Made by a program: the position numbers and the translations under genes. Source: Candidatus Pelagibacter communis (GTDB lineage Bacteria; Pseudomonadota; Alphaproteobacteria; Pelagibacterales; Pelagibacteraceae). From it: DNA of 45,645 nt. The notes beneath the pieces are model-generated. The model had not been told where the DNA came from. It worked only from the letters and a program-made list of their open reading frames with translations, and searched no databases. Below are positions 10,368 to 17,655 of this stretch, piece by piece (position 1 is the stretch's first letter; each line of letters starts with the position of its first letter). Location: assembly GCF_001180205.1 (NCBI RefSeq), contig NZ_CVSU01000045.1:1-45645 (forward strand), given 5' to 3'.

Positions 10368-12323
10368 TTAATTGAAGTTAATTGGGTCAACATCAACTGA
10401 AAGTTTTATTCCAGAAGAAAATTTATATTTTGGAATAATTTTTGCAAGAGAACTTTGTAGTTTCATAGATTTTAAGCCTCTAATTAAAAATCTAATTCTA
10501 AATTTTCTCTTTAATCTAAACAATGGAGCATTCACTGGCCCTAATATTTTTCCTTCTATTTTATTTTCAATAAAATTTTTAAAATTAATAGCTTCTTTTT
10601 CTAATTTAATTTCATTGTCTCCAGTTAATATTAAAGAAATAAATCTTTGAAATGGTGGTAGTTTATTTTTTTTCCTTATCTCCAGTTCTCTTTCTAAAAA
10701 AATATCTGGATTTTTACTTGTAATTTCTGAAATCATCTTAGTATTATTTTCGTAGGTTTGAAAATATACAGTTGCTGGCTTTCCTGTTCTTCCTGCACGT
10801 CCTGAAAGTTGATGATAAAGCTGTAAATTTTTTTCTGCACCTCTTAAATCATGTCCTTGAGATGTAAGATCAATATCAACAACCACAATGCAATTTAAGC
10901 TTGGAAAATGAAAACCTTTTGAAATTAATTGAGTTCCAACTAAAATATGCGTTTCATTATTAATAATTTTATCTATTTTTTCTTTAGAATCTTTTTTATT
11001 CATTGTATCACTTGAAAAGATCTCTATTTTTTTACCAGGAAATTTTCTTTTTACTTCTTCTGAAATTCTCTCAACACCAGGACCACTAAAAATAAATTCA
11101 CAATCGCCTTCTTTTGTACAGTTCCTTTCAAGATCAGATTTATATCCACAATAATGGCACAATAGGTTATTTTTATTTTTATGATAAACTAAATTGATAC
11201 TACAATTTGGACATGTAAAACTTGTAAAACACTTATTACATAAAGCATTTGGAGAAAAACCTCTTCTGTTTAAAAAAAACAAAACTTGATCTTTTTTTTT
11301 CAAATGTAAATTAACTTTTTCAACAATTTTATTTGATAACCATGATTGTTTTTCAAGTTTTGTATTATTCAAATTAATAATTTCATAATTGGGTAATGCT
11401 GCGTTTTGATATCTTTCATTTAATCTAGAAACTTCGTATTTCCCTTTTTTAATATTTTCAAAAGTTTCTATAGACGGGACAGCGGTAATCAAATTGATTG
11501 GAATATTTTCAAAAGATGCTCTGGAAATTGCCATATCACGAGCATTATAGGTTATACCTTCGTCTTGTTTAAATGATTGATCATGTTCTTCATCAACAAT
11601 TATCATTCCTAATTTTTTAAATGGTAAAAATAGTGAAGACCTTGCTCCAATAATTATTTTTATTTTACCGTTAGAAACGCCACTCCAAATTAATTCTTTC
11701 TTTTTTTTTGAAATGCCAGAATGCCAAACTGCAGGTTTAAAACCAAAATATTCTAAAAATTTTTGTTCAAACTGGCTGGTTAAACCAATTTCTGGTAATA
11801 AAATTAATCCTTGAAAACCCTTCTCTATCAGTGGTTTTAACGCTTCAAAATAAACTAAAGTTTTACCTGATCCAGTGGTGCCTTGCAAAACATGAACTCT
11901 AAATTTTTTATTTGAAATATTCATTTTTTTTAGAGTTTTATTTTGATCACCAGATAGCTTGATTAAGTTTTGTTTAATTTTGCTATCGAATATTTGATAA
12001 AGTTGAGTTTCTTTATTCTCTATTGCCTTACTGCTTAAGAGCACTAACTTTAATGCCATACCCTTTGGGATAAGATTATATTCTGCAAACCAATTTAAAA
12101 AGTTTATTGTATTTTTTTTTAATGGAGTAACGTCTAATTTCTTTATTACATTTTTAGTCTTAAAATTTCTATTGTTATTTTTTTCAAATTCGTCCCACAC
12201 AACACCAGTAATTTTGGATTTTCCAAAAGGTACAAGTACATAATCACCAACTTTAAGATTTAAATTACTTTCATAAGTAAACGGATGATTAAAAATATTT
12301 GGTACAAGAATCGGAAATTTCAT
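10368..12323 (-). CDS. priA: Primosomal replication protein N' (PriA helicase)
   Basis: 3'-5' superfamily 2 DNA helicase that recognises stalled or repaired forks and reloads the replisome. The 651 residues show the N-terminal DNA-binding domain, Walker A GTTGSGKT at 148-155, a DEEHDQSFKQD motif II near 245, and eight zinc-ligand cysteines (CNKC, CPNC, CHYC and a C-x5-C pair) interrupting the second helicase lobe. GTQLISKGFHFP and the QLSGRAGRTGKP motif VI follow. The last cysteine pair is spaced C-x5-C instead of the common C-x2-C. The gene is flanked by possible terminators and has its own upstream region, so it is probably transcribed separately. Confidence 0.95.
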   Translation of the reverse strand: MKFPILVPNIFNHPFTYESNLNLKVGDYVLVPFGKSKITGVVWDEFEKNNNRNFKTKNVIKKLDVTPLKKNTINFLNWFAEYNLIPKGMALKLVLLSSKAIENKETQLYQIFDSKIKQNLIKLSGDQNKTLKKMNISNKKFRVHVLQGTTGSGKTLVYFEALKPLIEKGFQGLILLPEIGLTSQFEQKFLEYFGFKPAVWHSGISKKKKELIWSGVSNGKIKIIIGARSSLFLPFKKLGMIIVDEEHDQSFKQDEGITYNARDMAISRASFENIPINLITAVPSIETFENIKKGKYEVSRLNERYQNAALPNYEIINLNNTKLEKQSWLSNKIVEKVNLHLKKKDQVLFFLNRRGFSPNALCNKCFTSFTCPNCSINLVYHKNKNNLLCHYCGYKSDLERNCTKEGDCEFIFSGPGVERISEEVKRKFPGKKIEIFSSDTMNKKDSKEKIDKIINNETHILVGTQLISKGFHFPSLNCIVVVDIDLTSQGHDLRGAEKNLQLYHQLSGRAGRTGKPATVYFQTYENNTKMISEITSKNPDIFLERELEIRKKNKLPPFQRFISLILTGDNEIKLEKEAINFKNFIENKIEGKILGPVNAPLFRLKRKFRIRFLIRGLKSMKLQSSLAKIIPKYKFSSGIKLSVDVDPINFN

Positions 12324-12427
12324 ATTTTTATAATATGAAAAAAAATTAAGAGTGTATTTGACTTTTTTTCATATAGCCAAAACTGTTGATACAAAATACT
12401 TTTAGAGACAATTTAACTTCCTTCTTT

Positions 12428-12458
12428 CTGTGCCAAGAATGTGCCAATAAATACGAAT
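12428..12458. repeat. 31-base element with two TGCCAA boxes, left copy
   Basis: This segment matches 14808-14838 at 29 of 31 positions in the same orientation. It contains two GTGCCAA boxes whose starts (12430 and 12441) are 11 bases apart. It lies between the last pilin gene and priA, about 105 bases before the priA start. The two copies bracket the four-gene pilin array. Function is unknown; an operator or a recombination scar are both possible. Confidence 0.7.
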
Positions 12459-12493
12459 ATTTCACGAATAATTTTTATCATTCTTAACCTTTT

Positions 12494-12522
12494 TCAAGAT
12501 CTTATTCCAAATAGAATCTTGA
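12494..12522. terminator. Long stem-loop downstream of the pilin array
   Basis: On the minus strand the arms TCAAGATTCTATT and AATAAGATCTTGA pair over 13 positions (one mismatch, one G-T) around a three-base loop. It stands about 80 bases past the last pilin stop. On the plus strand it is preceded, not followed, by a T-run, so a classical intrinsic terminator is not certain. It overlaps a possible minus-strand promoter for priA: TTGTGT at 12522-12527 and TAAGAT at 12499-12504, 17 bases apart. Confidence 0.4.
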
Positions 12523-12600
12523 CACAAGTTATGTTTTATTTGCTACTAAGACTAAGAGTTATATTAGAGTGAGGTCTTTTTGTTTAATAAAAGAATTATA

Positions 12601-13119
12601 TCAATTTATCTCTACCACATAATATAAGTTATTATCAGAAGAGCTACATGGTTCTTTGAAACATGTACTTAACCTTATATCATTATTTTTAAGAGAAGGA
12701 CTTAATCCTGGATTAAATTTACTATCGTGTGAAATACCATTTAAATGAATTGATCCAATACTACTTGAATTTGTTGATGGACCAGTATTTCTAACATAAG
12801 TTAAATTAGTATAGACGCTGGTTGCGTTTTGATCAGTATTAAATAATTGTTGTAAGTGTGGAATAATTTTTCCATATGTCATACCTGAGCAAGCTATACT
12901 ACTACCATTTGATCTTTTCATAATATTGGTTTCACCTAAATCACATTTTAAAACTTCAGCTGAAATATATTTTTTGATTGTTTCAAATTTTGCTTTTGTT
13001 GCACTTACTTTAGCACCACTCGTATAACCACTATAAGCAACTACTCCTACTGCAGCTAATATTCCTATGATAGCTACAACGACTAAAAGTTCTATTAATG
13101 TGAAACCTTTTTTATTCAT
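12601..13119 (-). CDS. Type IV pilin-like protein, array copy 4 (last)
   Basis: 172-residue prepilin. The ATG at 13119 is chosen because it gives the same MNKKG leader as the neighbouring copies; a longer frame from 13197 adds 26 residues without support. The class III signal has a cut after Gly5, then FTLIEL with Glu10 (position 5 of the mature protein), followed by one hydrophobic helix to about residue 30. The C-terminal domain has four cysteines, the last pair as TCFKEPCS, a pattern shared with copy 1. The start overlaps the stop of copy 3 by eight bases. No assembly genes (pilB, C, D, Q) lie in this window. Whether it is a major pilin, a minor pilin or a pseudopilin cannot be decided. 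Confidence 0.85.
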   Translation of the reverse strand: MNKKGFTLIELLVVVAIIGILAAVGVVAYSGYTSGAKVSATKAKFETIKKYISAEVLKCDLGETNIMKRSNGSSIACSGMTYGKIIPHLQQLFNTDQNATSVYTNLTYVRNTGPSTNSSSIGSIHLNGISHDSKFNPGLSPSLKNNDIRLSTCFKEPCSSSDNNLYYVVEIN

Positions 13120-13633
13120 ATGAAATTGTATTTTCAATATATTTTGTTTGTCCAGAACTATTTCCAAGATTTGAACAGATTTTAATTGTGTTAGCATTTA
13201 CCTTAAAAATAGATAAATAACCTCCTTGTTGTGCATGAGATGGACAGGCTGTCATATAGCCAGGAGGACTACAATTAGTAACGTTGAGTTTACACCAAGA
13301 TCCATAAGGTGGATTACCTCCATAAAAAGGACTAGTCCAGTTCATTCCATAAACTGTTTGGTTCATATAATTTATAAATGAGTCTATATTTAATGGACAG
13401 TTAACAGACTTTTCGTTTCCATTAATATCTGTATATGTTATTGGCTCTCCGACACTACACAATGCTGACTTTGCTCCTACCATTTTCGTTATAGTCGAAT
13501 GATTAGATTTAGTGGCTGAAATTTTTGCACCCTCAGTATAACCACTATAAGCAACTACTCCTACTGCAGCTAGAATACCTATGATTGCTACTACGACTAA
13601 GAGTTCTATTAGGGTGAAGCCTTTTTTATTCAT
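13112..13633 (-). CDS. Type IV pilin-like protein, array copy 3
   Basis: 173-residue prepilin with leader MNKKG, cleavage before FTLIEL, and the hydrophobic assembly helix. Residues 1-37 are almost identical to the other copies. The remaining 136 residues are quite different, with six cysteines and a Gly/Pro/Tyr/Trp-rich stretch (around PFYGGNPPYGSWC). The DNA looks less AT-rich than neighbouring housekeeping genes. It starts three bases after the stop of copy 2 and overlaps copy 4, so the four genes form one operon. Exported across the inner membrane and processed by a prepilin peptidase, by family knowledge. Confidence 0.87.
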   Translation of the reverse strand: MNKKGFTLIELLVVVAIIGILAAVGVVAYSGYTEGAKISATKSNHSTITKMVGAKSALCSVGEPITYTDINGNEKSVNCPLNIDSFINYMNQTVYGMNWTSPFYGGNPPYGSWCKLNVTNCSPPGYMTACPSHAQQGGYLSIFKVNANTIKICSNLGNSSGQTKYIENTISYE

Positions 13634-13636
13634 AAT

Positions 13637-14194
13637 TTAATAACAAGTTTTTATTGAGTCTCCGTATGCGCATTTCAAATCTATTCTTGTTGCTGTCTCA
13701 TCATTATCAGAGCATCTTGAATAGACTAAGTAATATAGCTTTCCTCCATCCCTAAGTACTTGATACGCTGTTTCCCCAACATCAACTAAAGAGCACTTCA
13801 TTCCATTGCATCTTCTTCCAGACTGAACAGCATTCAAAGTGTTATCATAAGCATTTCTGTAATTTTGATATTGAAAGTGTCGAGCTATATGTTCTCCTTC
13901 CCCAAATTCCCATCCGGTTGTTGGATTATTGTTTCCATCAAATTCACAAAAATTTGTATATTGGCTCCATTTACTTCCTGAAATTTTATACAATTTTAAT
14001 GGCATAACCCCGGTACTACAAATTGCAAGTCCCTCATTCATAGTTTTAACAACAGCCTTATGTGTTTGGTTACAACTTGTTTTCTTAGCCCCACTTGTAT
14101 AACCACTATAAGCAACAACTCCTACAGCAGCTAGAATACCGATAATTGCTACTACGACTAAGAGTTCTATTAGGGTGAAGCCTTTATTTTTCAT
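13637..14194 (-). CDS. Type IV pilin-like protein, array copy 2
   Basis: 185-residue prepilin. I choose the ATG at 14194, giving leader MKNKG like the paralogues and lying two bases after the stop of copy 1. An ATG at 14203 would add three residues and overlap copy 1 by seven bases. The FTLIEL cleavage site, Glu10 and hydrophobic helix are conserved. The C-terminal domain has eight cysteines, including RRCNGMKC and a terminal TCY, suggesting several disulfides. Beyond residue 37 it shows no clear similarity to copies 1, 3 and 4. Confidence 0.86.
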   Translation of the reverse strand: MKNKGFTLIELLVVVAIIGILAAVGVVAYSGYTSGAKKTSCNQTHKAVVKTMNEGLAICSTGVMPLKLYKISGSKWSQYTNFCEFDGNNNPTTGWEFGEGEHIARHFQYQNYRNAYDNTLNAVQSGRRCNGMKCSLVDVGETAYQVLRDGGKLYYLVYSRCSDNDETATRIDLKCAYGDSIKTCY

Positions 14195-14196
14195 TT

Positions 14197-14718
14197 TTAC
14201 CATTGATCAAAAGAAATTTGTGTTTCTAATTGATTTTTCGTGTCGCTACATGGTTGTTTAATACAAGTACCTAGATTTACCCATACTTGCTTGTTTGAAT
14301 TTGATGGTACTCTCAAAAATACAAATCCTGCATGATAATTATACATACTACCTTCTTGTAATACATACAAATTTTTTCCATTCCAACCAGTGAGTGAAGA
14401 TTTGTTAATCCACTCTAATTGATTATTAATATGGTTTTTAAAATGCTCAGGAAAAAATGCCTGAACATTTCCAAAACACTTATGTGTATAATACTTTTTG
14501 CTATTCAACGTGCTCATTAATTGAACGCTACCTTCCAATTCACAATTTGCAATTATTAGTCTAACTTGTTTAACAACACGATTATGATTTGTCTTTGCAA
14601 CTGTAGCTTTTGCACTAGCTGTATACCCACTATAAGCAACTACACCTACTGCAGCTAAGATACCAATGATTGCTACTACGACTAGAAGTTCTATTAAGGT
14701 GAAGCCTTTTTTGTTCAT
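14197..14718 (-). CDS. Type IV pilin-like protein, array copy 1 (first)
   Basis: 173-residue prepilin, first in the operon. Leader MNKKG, cut before FTLIEL, Glu10 and hydrophobic helix are as in the other copies. The C-terminal domain has four cysteines and ends with TCIKQPCS followed by a short tail, resembling copy 4 in layout. It is preceded by a possible promoter at 14736-14765 and by four TGCCAAG boxes (14776-14828). As the promoter-proximal gene it may be the most highly expressed of the four; this is inference. Confidence 0.87.
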   Translation of the reverse strand: MNKKGFTLIELLVVVAIIGILAAVGVVAYSGYTASAKATVAKTNHNRVVKQVRLIIANCELEGSVQLMSTLNSKKYYTHKCFGNVQAFFPEHFKNHINNQLEWINKSSLTGWNGKNLYVLQEGSMYNYHAGFVFLRVPSNSNKQVWVNLGTCIKQPCSDTKNQLETQISFDQW

Positions 14719-14735
14719 TTATTAAGACTAACAAA

Positions 14736-14765
14736 TCTTAAGTTAGGAGTCTAACTGAGAGTCAA
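14736..14765 (-). promoter_or_regulatory. Possible promoter of the pilin operon
   Basis: Minus-strand TTGACT (14760-14765) and TTAAGA (14736-14741) are 18 bases apart and end about 18 bases before the first pilin ATG. The spacer contains a perfect six-base inverted repeat (14741-14756, AGTTAG/CTAACT) that could be an operator or an RNA hairpin. The prediction is based on box similarity alone. Confidence 0.38.
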
Positions 14766-14775
14766 ATACATACCC

Positions 14776-14828
14776 GTGCCAAGATTGTGCCAAGAGAATT
14801 TTCAGCGCTGTGCCAAGAATATGCCAAG
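14776..14828. promoter_or_regulatory. Four phased TGCCAAG boxes upstream of the pilin operon
   Basis: Boxes begin at 14776, 14787, 14810 and 14821. Spacings within pairs are 11 bases, and the pairs are 34 bases apart, so all four would fall on nearly the same face of the helix. They lie just upstream of the predicted -35 box, a usual place for activator sites. The second pair belongs to the 31-base element repeated at 12428-12458. The binding protein is unknown. Confidence 0.55.
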
Positions 14829-14838
14829 AAATACGAAT
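14808..14838. repeat. 31-base element with two TGCCAA boxes, right copy
   Basis: Matches 12428-12458 with two mismatches, in direct orientation, 2.38 kb apart. The shared part continues into aaatacgaat and then diverges. It lies about 90 bases before the first pilin gene. Confidence 0.7.
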
Positions 14839-14932
14839 TAATATTTTAAAAAAGATATTAATCACAACAAATCTAAAATGATTAATTTAATTTGAAAAAT
14901 TTGATTATTCTTATTGATGGAAAAGGATAATT

Positions 14933-14955
14933 TAGGATTTTCCTATAAAATCCTA
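14933..14955 (-). terminator. Stem-loop after lpd, probable end of the TCA operon
   Basis: Perfect nine-base inverted repeat TAGGATTTT / AAAATCCTA around a five-base loop, starting about five bases after the lpd stop. Its minus-strand 3' side continues AAATTATCCTTTTCC, a weak T-rich tail. It is placed where the 23-gene minus-strand run meets the pilin upstream region. Confidence 0.5.
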
Positions 14956-14959
14956 TAGT

Positions 14960-16360
14960 TTAAGAGTGTATTGCTCTTTTATCTACTGATAAAGCGGCTT
15001 CTTTAACTGCTTCTGAAAAAGTTGGATGAGCATGACAGGTTCGGGCTATGTCTTCTGCGCTTGCACCAAATTCCATTGCAACACCGATCTCTGCAATTAA
15101 TTCTCCTGCATGAGGCCCAATTATATGTGCACCTAATACTTTATCTGTTTGCTCATCAGCTAAAATCTTAACAAAACCTTCTGCATCATCTATGGCCTTA
15201 GCTCTTGAATTAGCCATAAACGAAAATTTCCCTACTTTATATTTTTTATTTAATTCTTTTAATTGTTCCTCAGTTTTTCCGATTGATGCTACTTCTGGTG
15301 TTGTATAAACTACTCCTGGAATTGTATCGTAATTTACATGTCCAGATTGACCAACTATGTTTTCTGCAACTGCTATACCTTCGTCCTCCGCTTTATGTGC
15401 AAGCATTGGACCAACAATTACATCGCCTATTGCATAAATATTTTCAACGTTAGTCTTAAAAATTTTATCAGTTTTAATTCTATTTCTTTCGTCAAGATCT
15501 ACTCCTACAGACTCTAAATTTAAACCATCTGTATTAGGTTTTCTGCCAACAGAGATTAAAACAACATCACACTCAAAATTATTTTTATTACCATCTTTAT
15601 CTACTGTTGAAACCACTACACCTGCTGCATTTTTTTTAATTGTTTCAACTTTATTTTGCATATTAAATTTCATACCCTGTTTTTTTAAAATTTTCATAAA
15701 TTCTGAAGAGATTTCTTTATCCATTCCAGGCGTAATATGATCTAGAAATTCAACAACTTCCACCTCTGCTCCAAGTCTTGACCATACAGATCCCATCTCC
15801 AATCCTATATAGCCTCCTCCTACTACAACCATTTTCTTAGGCACCTTTTCTAACTTTAAAGCACCTGTTGATGAGACAATTGTTTTCTCATCTATTTCTA
15901 TTCCCGGTAATGAAACTGGAACTGATCCTGTTGCAATAACTGTTTTTTCTGTTTGGATGATGGTTTCTTTATTTTTATCATCTTTTATTAAAATTTCATT
16001 TTTAGATTTAAAACTTCCGTGTCCTTTAAAGTAAGTAACTTTGTTTTTTTTCAAAAGAAACTCAACACCTTTTGTAAGAACGGTTACAGCTTTATCTTTG
16101 CTTTTCATCATTTTGTCTAAATTTAATTTTACTTCACCAACTTCAATACCTTTGTTTGCTAAACTTTTTACTTTGTGAAATTCTTCAGACAGATTAAGTA
16201 AGCTTTTTGATGGGATACAACCAATATTTAAACAAGTACCTCCCAAAGACCCTCTAGACTCTATACATGCAGTTTTTAATCCTAATTGAGCAAGTCTGAT
16301 TGCGCACACATAACCACCCGGTCCACCTCCAATAACTACAGCTTGAAATTTTTCTGACAT
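14960..16360 (-). CDS. lpd: Dihydrolipoyl dehydrogenase (E3)
   Basis: FAD-dependent E3 that reoxidises lipoyl groups of 2-oxoacid dehydrogenases with NAD. The 466 residues show the FAD-binding [10 protein letters not shown] at 11-20, the redox-active disulfide Cys43/Cys48 in [13 protein letters not shown], an NAD-binding GGGYIGLE, and the C-terminal [10 protein letters not shown] with the His-Glu pair. It directly abuts sucB, so it presumably serves the 2-oxoglutarate complex. It may also be shared with other lipoyl-dependent complexes. Confidence 0.96.
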   Translation of the reverse strand: MSEKFQAVVIGGGPGGYVCAIRLAQLGLKTACIESRGSLGGTCLNIGCIPSKSLLNLSEEFHKVKSLANKGIEVGEVKLNLDKMMKSKDKAVTVLTKGVEFLLKKNKVTYFKGHGSFKSKNEILIKDDKNKETIIQTEKTVIATGSVPVSLPGIEIDEKTIVSSTGALKLEKVPKKMVVVGGGYIGLEMGSVWSRLGAEVEVVEFLDHITPGMDKEISSEFMKILKKQGMKFNMQNKVETIKKNAAGVVVSTVDKDGNKNNFECDVVLISVGRKPNTDGLNLESVGVDLDERNRIKTDKIFKTNVENIYAIGDVIVGPMLAHKAEDEGIAVAENIVGQSGHVNYDTIPGVVYTTPEVASIGKTEEQLKELNKKYKVGKFSFMANSRAKAIDDAEGFVKILADEQTDKVLGAHIIGPHAGELIAEIGVAMEFGASAEDIARTCHAHPTFSEAVKEAALSVDKRAIHS

Positions 16361-17650
16361 TTAAATATCTAAAAACAACCTTCTAGGGTCTTCTAAGTTT
16401 TCTTTAATCATTTTAAGGAAAGATACAGATTCCTTTCCATCAATAATTCTGTGATCATATGATAATGCTAAATACATAATTGGTCTTATTTTGATTTCAC
16501 CATCTACAACAACAGGTCTTTCCACTATATTATGCATGCCCAACACTCCAGATTGAGGTAAGTTTAGTATTGGGGTTGAAAGCATAGACCCATACACACC
16601 TCCATTACTTATTGTAAATGTTCCTCCCTGAAGATCTTCAATCGTTAGCTTTCCATCGCGCGCTTTTTCTGAAATTTCTTTAATATTTTTTTCAATGTCA
16701 GCAAAGGATAATTCATCTGCATTTCTCAAAACTGGAACAACCAAACCCTTATCTGTTCCGACAGCAAAGCTAATATTGTAATAGTTTTTATAGATAATCT
16801 CATCTCCGTCTATTTCAGCATTCACCGCAGGGAAATTTTTTAAAGCAACTACACATGCTTTTACAAAGAAAGACATAAATCCTAATTTTATCCCATAACG
16901 AGATTGGAAATCCTCTTGATTTTCTTTCCTCATTTCCATCACACTGCTCATATCAACCTCGTTAAATGTTGTTAAAAGAGCTGCATTCTCTTGAGCTTGC
17001 TTTAATCTTTTTGCAATAGTTTGTCTCAACCTAGTCATCTTAATTCGTTCTTCTTCACCATATTGAATTTTTCTTTCGGATGGTTTTGGATTTGCACCCA
17101 TCAAACTTATTAAATCTCCTTTTAAAACTCTCCCATCTTTTCCTGAACCTTGAATTGAATTAATATCGATATTATTTTCAGTTACTATTTTTCTCACTGC
17201 TGGAGACAAGGTTGTATTAACACTTCTTTGTGGAGCAACATCTGGTTTAACTTCCTCAGTTAAAACCAAAGGTTTCTCTTTGGGTTTTTCTTCAAATACT
17301 TTTGGTTCTTTTTTATTTGTATCTAATTTTATTACATTGCTCTCTGCAGGAACAATTTCCTCTTTCTTAATTTCTTCACTAATTTTCGGCGCAGATTTAA
17401 CCACTGTTCCACCTTCAGCTGATACAGAACCTAATAATGCTCCTACTTCAACGACTGATCCATCTTGTGAATTTATCTCTGTTAACACACCAGCAATTGG
17501 AGATGGTACTTCTAAGTTTACTTTGTCTGTCTCAAGTTCTACAATAGGCTCATCTGCTTCGACTGTATCACCTGCGTTTTTTAACCATTTTGCAACAGTC
17601 GCTTCCGTTATACTTTCACCAAGAACTGGGACTACTATTTTTTTACTCAT
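16361..17650 (-). CDS. sucB: 2-Oxoglutarate dehydrogenase E2 (dihydrolipoyl succinyltransferase)
   Basis: Core of the 2-oxoglutarate dehydrogenase complex, transferring succinyl from lipoyl to CoA. The 429 residues contain one N-terminal lipoyl domain with Lys43 in ETDKVNLE, a flexible Lys/Glu/Pro-rich linker, and a peripheral-subunit-binding domain at about 147-185. The acetyltransferase-fold catalytic domain ends with SYDHRIIDG (His400, Asp404). Five bases separate it from sucA, and lpd follows immediately. Confidence 0.96.
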   Translation of the reverse strand: MSKKIVVPVLGESITEATVAKWLKNAGDTVEADEPIVELETDKVNLEVPSPIAGVLTEINSQDGSVVEVGALLGSVSAEGGTVVKSAPKISEEIKKEEIVPAESNVIKLDTNKKEPKVFEEKPKEKPLVLTEEVKPDVAPQRSVNTTLSPAVRKIVTENNIDINSIQGSGKDGRVLKGDLISLMGANPKPSERKIQYGEEERIKMTRLRQTIAKRLKQAQENAALLTTFNEVDMSSVMEMRKENQEDFQSRYGIKLGFMSFFVKACVVALKNFPAVNAEIDGDEIIYKNYYNISFAVGTDKGLVVPVLRNADELSFADIEKNIKEISEKARDGKLTIEDLQGGTFTISNGGVYGSMLSTPILNLPQSGVLGMHNIVERPVVVDGEIKIRPIMYLALSYDHRIIDGKESVSFLKMIKENLEDPRRLFLDI

Positions 17651-17655
17651 TAAAA

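Larger units (their letters stand above)
12324..12600. other. 277-base intergenic region between pilin array and priA
   Basis: No plausible coding frame is present. The region holds the 31-base TGCCAA element (12428-12458), the stem-loop at 12494-12522 and a possible priA promoter overlapping that stem. Immediately before the priA ATG is a short CATAT/ATATG inverted repeat. For this compact genome the gap is unusually long. Confidence 0.6.
13009..14718 (-). repeat. Four direct copies of a ~111-base pilin N-terminal coding repeat
   Basis: The copies are at 13009-13119, 13523-13633, 14084-14194 and 14608-14718. Each encodes 37 residues ending GYT-x-x-AK. They differ mainly at scattered, often synonymous, positions, while the sequence between them is unrelated. 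Such repeats can support homologous recombination between the genes. Confidence 0.85.

Noticed and set aside
13119-13197. 26-residue N-terminal extension of the last pilin
   Set aside because: The extension lies inside the upstream pilin gene, and the ATG at 13119 restores the standard MNKKG prepilin leader.
13009-14718. CRISPR-like array of four repeats
   Set aside because: The repeats are the coding N-termini of pilin genes, about 111 bases long and over 500 bases apart, with no cas genes.
12428-14838. Mobile element with terminal direct repeats
   Set aside because: No integrase, transposase or tRNA target is present, so mobility is only a hypothesis and the repeats are listed as elements, not as an insertion sequence.
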